Source: Pseudomonas entomophila (GTDB lineage Bacteria; Pseudomonadota; Gammaproteobacteria; Pseudomonadales; Pseudomonadaceae). Taken from it: 64,000 nt of DNA. The stretch is from contig NZ_CP063832.1 in assembly GCF_023277925.1 (NCBI RefSeq), positions 3,364,001 through 3,428,000 of the forward strand, given 5' to 3'. Position numbers and translations under genes: made by a program. Shown here in pieces: positions 60,843-64,000 of this stretch; the stretch's first letter is position 1; each line of letters starts with the position of its first letter. Below the pieces are notes generated by a model, which saw only the letters and a list, made by a program, of their open reading frames with translations, had not been told where the DNA came from and made no database searches.

Positions 60843-61862
60843 TCAACCGTACAGCAACCGCTCTGCCAGCATCTGCGCCACCCGCGCCGGCGAGCGCTTC
60901 TCCGCCTGGGCATGGGCGAACACATCGGTCAGCCTGGTCGGGATTCGCGCCAGGTGCGCGGTAATGGTGCCCAGGTCTTCGCCGCGATGCTTGAGCACCA
61001 CGTAGATCAGCCCACCGGCATTGATCACATAGTCGGGCGCATACAGAATCCCACGGGTTTCCAGCTGATCGGCCACCTGCAAGGTGGTCAGCTGGTTGTT
61101 GGCCGAGCCCGCCACCGCGGCGCAACGCAACTGCATCACGCTCTGGCCGGTGAGCACCGGCCCCACCCCGCACGGCGCGAAGATATCGCACGGCGTGCTG
61201 ATCAACGCGTCGTTGGCCACCGGATGAGCGCCGAACTGCTCCACCGCCAAGCGCACCTTCCCCGGGTCCAGATCACTGACCAACAGCTCGGCGCCCGCCG
61301 CATGCAGCTGTTCGGCCAACGCATAGCCCACATTGCCCAGCCCCTGCACTGCCACCCGCAACCCTTCCAGGTTGTCGCTGCCCAGGCGTGCCATGGAGGT
61401 GGCGCGAATACCGGCGAACACGCCCATGGCCGCGTGGGGTGACGGGTCGCCCGCAGCGGTGGTACTGGTTACATGAGGGGTGCTCTGGGCAATGCAGTCC
61501 ATGTCGAGAGTCGAGGTGCCGCTGTCCACGGCGGTGATGAAACGGCCCTGGAGCGTGTCGACGAAGCGGCCGAAAGCCTCGAACAGCGCAGCGCGGTTTT
61601 CCACATGGGGGTTGCGCACGATCACTGCCTTGCCGCCCCCCATCGGCAGCCCCGCCAGGGCAGCTTTGTAGCTCATGCCCTGGGCCAGGCGGATGGCATC
61701 GGTCATGGCGCTTTCGTCATCGGCATAGGGCAGGTAGCGGCAACCGCCGATCGCCGGCCCCAGTTGCTCGCTGTGGATCACCACCACGGCCTTGAGGCCC
61801 GTGGGCGGGTCGATGAACAGGTGCAGCGACTGGGTGCGGGTACTTTGCATGAGGGCGAACAT
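60843..61862 (-). CDS. Glu/Leu/Phe/Val dehydrogenase family (leucine dehydrogenase-like)
   Basis: 339 aa from ATG 61862 (GGGGGAG upstream; ATG 61850 is an alternative). N-terminal dimerisation/substrate domain with GCRYLPYADDESAMTDAIRLAQGMSYKAALAGLPMGGGKAVI (catalytic lysines in MSYK and GGGK), then the NAD domain with QGLGNVGYALAEQL. Oxidatively deaminates branched or hydrophobic amino acids; the exact substrate is open. Divergent from the SirB1 gene. Confidence 0.88.
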   Translation of the reverse strand: MFALMQSTRTQSLHLFIDPPTGLKAVVVIHSEQLGPAIGGCRYLPYADDESAMTDAIRLAQGMSYKAALAGLPMGGGKAVIVRNPHVENRAALFEAFGRFVDTLQGRFITAVDSGTSTLDMDCIAQSTPHVTSTTAAGDPSPHAAMGVFAGIRATSMARLGSDNLEGLRVAVQGLGNVGYALAEQLHAAGAELLVSDLDPGKVRLAVEQFGAHPVANDALISTPCDIFAPCGVGPVLTGQSVMQLRCAAVAGSANNQLTTLQVADQLETRGILYAPDYVINAGGLIYVVLKHRGEDLGTITAHLARIPTRLTDVFAHAQAEKRSPARVAQMLAERLLYG

Positions 61863-61985
61863 CAACAGGCTCCCCCGTGAGGTGCTCTCTCCAGTATAGG
61901 CAGGTGCAAACCCGCCGCGACGCAGTCGGACCACTGGACGAAAACCAGCGCCAGGGCTACAAGTTAAGCGTGATGGAGAGGTGCC

Positions 61986-62792
61986 ATGAACCCACGCCAA
62001 GCCTGCCTGGCCTGCCTGGAACGCGAGCCGCCCGCCCTGCTGGAAGCCGCCCTGTGGGTCGCCGCCGAGCATGACCGGACCGTCGAGCCCGCGGCTGGCC
62101 TTGCCCGCCTGCACGAGCTGCAGCGCGAGGTCAGCGCCAGCCTGCCAATGCTGCCGCTCAACGAGCTGGCCCAGCCGCTACTGCGCCAGTTGAACGCCCT
62201 GGGCTTTCAGCAGGACGAGTACCAGCCGCTGCGCCCGCAGGCGGCCTTGATGGACAAGGTGCTGCAACGCCGCCGTGGCCAGCCGCTACCCCTGGCCATC
62301 CTGGCCCTGGAGCTGGCACGCTGCCTGTCGATCCCGCTGGAGGGGGTCAACTTCCCCGGCCACTTCCTGCTACGCGTGCCCGGTGCCGATCACCTACTCG
62401 ACCCTTGCGGGGGCCGTCGCCTCTACCCCAACGACTGCCGCGACCTGCTGGCGCGCCAGTTCGGCCCCCAGGTCACGCTGACCGCCGAGCACCTGCGCAG
62501 CGCCTCGCCGATGCAGATGCTCCAGCGCCTGTCACGCAACCTGCGCCAGCTGCACAGCAGCAACGACAACGACCTGGCCGCGCTGATCGATGCCGAGCGG
62601 GTCATGCAGCTGGGCCCGGTGCAGGTGGGCGACTACCTGGCACGCGCCACCCTGTACCAGCACCTGGACTGCCCCCAAGCCGAACGCTTCGACCTGGAAC
62701 ACGCCCTGCTGCTGACCGACGACCCGGTGCAGCGCCTCAAGCTTGGCGAACGCCTGGGCCAGTTGCCCAACGGCAAGCGCTCAATCCATTAA
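61986..62792 (+). CDS. SirB1-family transglutaminase-like protein
   Basis: 268 aa. Middle region RRGQPLPLAILALELARCLSIPLEGVNFPGHFLLRV...DPCGGRRLYP is the SirB1/transglut_core2 signature; the Cys of the fold may be C113 region (LARCLSIP). The C-terminal third is TPR-like. Often found near prmC/prfA in other bacteria, here alone. Its stop overlaps the convergent MFS gene by 12 bp. Confidence 0.85.
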   Translation: MNPRQACLACLEREPPALLEAALWVAAEHDRTVEPAAGLARLHELQREVSASLPMLPLNELAQPLLRQLNALGFQQDEYQPLRPQAALMDKVLQRRRGQPLPLAILALELARCLSIPLEGVNFPGHFLLRVPGADHLLDPCGGRRLYPNDCRDLLARQFGPQVTLTAEHLRSASPMQMLQRLSRNLRQLHSSNDNDLAALIDAERVMQLGPVQVGDYLARATLYQHLDCPQAERFDLEHALLLTDDPVQRLKLGERLGQLPNGKRSIH

Positions 62793-64000
62793 CGCTTCAC
62801 CCTTGGGCGCCACTTCACGCGGCCGTGGCGCCCGCACCTGGCTGACCAGCAGCGCCCCCAGCAACGCCGGGATGGCGCAGAAGAAGAAGATCTGCTCCAC
62901 CGGCATGTGCAGGGTCAGCAGCAAGCTGCCGACAAGCGGCCCGAGGATCGAACCGAAGCGCCCGACACCCAGCGCCCAGCCAGTGCCGGTGGCGCGCACC
63001 TGGGCCGGGTAGAAATTGCTGACGAAGGCATTGAGCGTCAGTTGCCCACCGATGATGCAAAAGCCCGCGGCGAACACGCTGGGCACCAGCCAGCGCGGGT
63101 CGTCGTGGTTCAAGCCGACCAGCACGCTGAACACCGCCGCCCCCAGCAACACGCCGGCCAAGAGGCGCGCCTTGTTCTTCATGCGGTCAGCGCACCAGGC
63201 CAGGCACACCGCACCAAAGGTGCCAGCGAACAGGAACAGCGAAGTGACCAGGTTGGCCTGCTTCAGCGCCAGACCGCTTTCCTGCAACAGCGACGGCAGC
63301 CAGCTGATCATGAAATACAGCAGGATCAGGCTGACGAAGAAGGTGCCCCACAGCAGCAAGGTTGGCCGGGCGAAACCGTCGCGAAACAATGCCACCATGG
63401 TGAGCTTGCTGTCCGCGGGTTCATCGGTGCAGACCTGTGCCGCTGGAACCTGCCAGCCCGGCAGCACGCGGGTGGTAATCCGTTGCAACCGGGCATACGG
63501 CGGCGTATCGCGCAGCAGGCGCGGCAGCGATTCGGGCAGGTACAAAGCCAGGAACGGGAACAACAATAGCGGCGCCACACCACCTGCGAGAAACACCGCC
63601 TGCCAACCGTGCTGGTCGATGAAACCCGCCGCGACGAAGCCCCCAGCAGCGCCCCCCAGCGAGAAACCGCAGGCGGCCAGGGTCACCATCAGGGTACGCA
63701 GGCGCGGCGGCGCGTAGTCGGCCATCAACGCCATGGCACTGGGCATGGCGCCGCCCATGCCGATACCGCAGAAGAATCGCGCCAGCATCAAGCTGTCGAG
63801 GGAAGTGGCAAACACCATCAGCACCGTCAGGCTGGCGTACAGCAGCACGCAGCACAACAGCACCCGGCGCACGCCGAAGCGGTCAGCCAGGGGCGTCACT
63901 GCCAGCGAGCCGACCGTCAGGCCGAACAGGTTGGCGCTGAACACCGGCCCGAAGGCGGCCTTCTCCAACCCCCAGTCCTGGGCCAGCGCGGGAATCACAT
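62781..64000 (-). CDS. MFS transporter, aromatic acid:H+ symporter-like (5' truncated)
   Basis: About 406 residues present; the true start lies beyond the window since the first helix is missing (the sequence begins VIPALAQDWGLEKAAFGPVFSANLFG). Has MFS motif A between helices 2 and 3 (PLADRFGVRRVL), ARFFCGIGMGGAMPSAMALMADYAP after helix 4 and a long central loop, as in the AAHS family (PcaK, BenK, MhpT). Substrate not determinable. Confidence 0.86.
   Translation of the reverse strand, partial: VIPALAQDWGLEKAAFGPVFSANLFGLTVGSLAVTPLADRFGVRRVLLCCVLLYASLTVLMVFATSLDSLMLARFFCGIGMGGAMPSAMALMADYAPPRLRTLMVTLAACGFSLGGAAGGFVAAGFIDQHGWQAVFLAGGVAPLLLFPFLALYLPESLPRLLRDTPPYARLQRITTRVLPGWQVPAAQVCTDEPADSKLTMVALFRDGFARPTLLLWGTFFVSLILLYFMISWLPSLLQESGLALKQANLVTSLFLFAGTFGAVCLAWCADRMKNKARLLAGVLLGAAVFSVLVGLNHDDPRWLVPSVFAAGFCIIGGQLTLNAFVSNFYPAQVRATGTGWALGVGRFGSILGPLVGSLLLTLHMPVEQIFFFCAIPALLGALLVSQVRAPRPREVAPKGEALMD

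Noticed and set aside
1..64000. CRISPR arrays, tRNA or rRNA genes, prophage
   Set aside because: No regularly spaced direct repeats, no tRNA-like cloverleaf and no phage structural genes were seen; the frequent short repeats are REP palindromes.

Overview
The window is high-GC chromosomal DNA from a Pseudomonas of the P. putida group. This rests on the alginate gene order, the many putida-type REP palindromes, the paired FecIR/TonB-receptor iron loci, several Pseudomonas-typical small families (DUF3077, DUF6124, DUF3509, DUF3649/DUF3325), a CTGT-N8-ACAG LexA box before yebG, and the protein sequences. I see no rRNA, tRNA or CRISPR.

Layout. (1) 1-14.3 kb: distal part of the alginate operon, all on +: alg8 (5' truncated), alg44, algK, algE, algG, algX, algL, algI, algJ, algF, algA. 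Together they polymerise, epimerise, O-acetylate, degrade and export alginate; the algD promoter lies outside. A 118-bp REP pair sits inside the 5' end of algK and is translated. (2) 14.4-28.9 kb: an SDR, a three-gene EmrAB-OMF efflux operon with a LysR gene and matching palindromes, a universal stress protein, a four-gene AaeAB-like efflux operon with a divergent LysR gene, and a 2-hydroxyacid dehydrogenase. (3) 29-34 kb: a gtrCAB-type O-antigen glucosylation operon, an EamA exporter and an AraC regulator. (4) 34-44.7 kb: two iron-uptake loci. One is on - (DUF3649-PepSY-DUF3325-fecI-fecR and a siderophore receptor), the other on + (fecI-fecR-fecA, ferric-citrate type), with a Fur-like box in front of each.

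(5) 44.7-59 kb: accessory island. An hcp-vgrG-rhs type VI secretion effector module reads leftward into an adjacent small immunity gene, then into a string of candidate orphan immunity genes, some broken: an IS-split pseudogene, a SUKH-like gene, a frameshifted Imm32-like gene, a DUF6188-like gene and a DUF1963 gene. The string carries a complete IS5-group element with CTAA target duplications and a 100-bp MITE-like palindrome, and a 19-bp perfect inverted repeat lies at either side (45107 and 49638). GC drops sharply from the Rhs C-terminal tip onward. DUF6124 and DUF3077 genes follow a structured leader. Upstream of hcp there is a sigma54-like promoter with a cluster of TGCGCA palindromes at enhancer distance.

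(6) 59-64 kb: housekeeping genes: HPF/RaiA-like protein, DUF3509, psiE, SOS-regulated yebG, a leucine-dehydrogenase-like enzyme, a SirB1-family protein and an MFS transporter cut by the window edge.

The most interesting material is the Rhs/immunity graveyard at 45-58.8 kb, the REP insertion in algK, the hcp regulatory region, and the structured leader before the DUF6124 gene.
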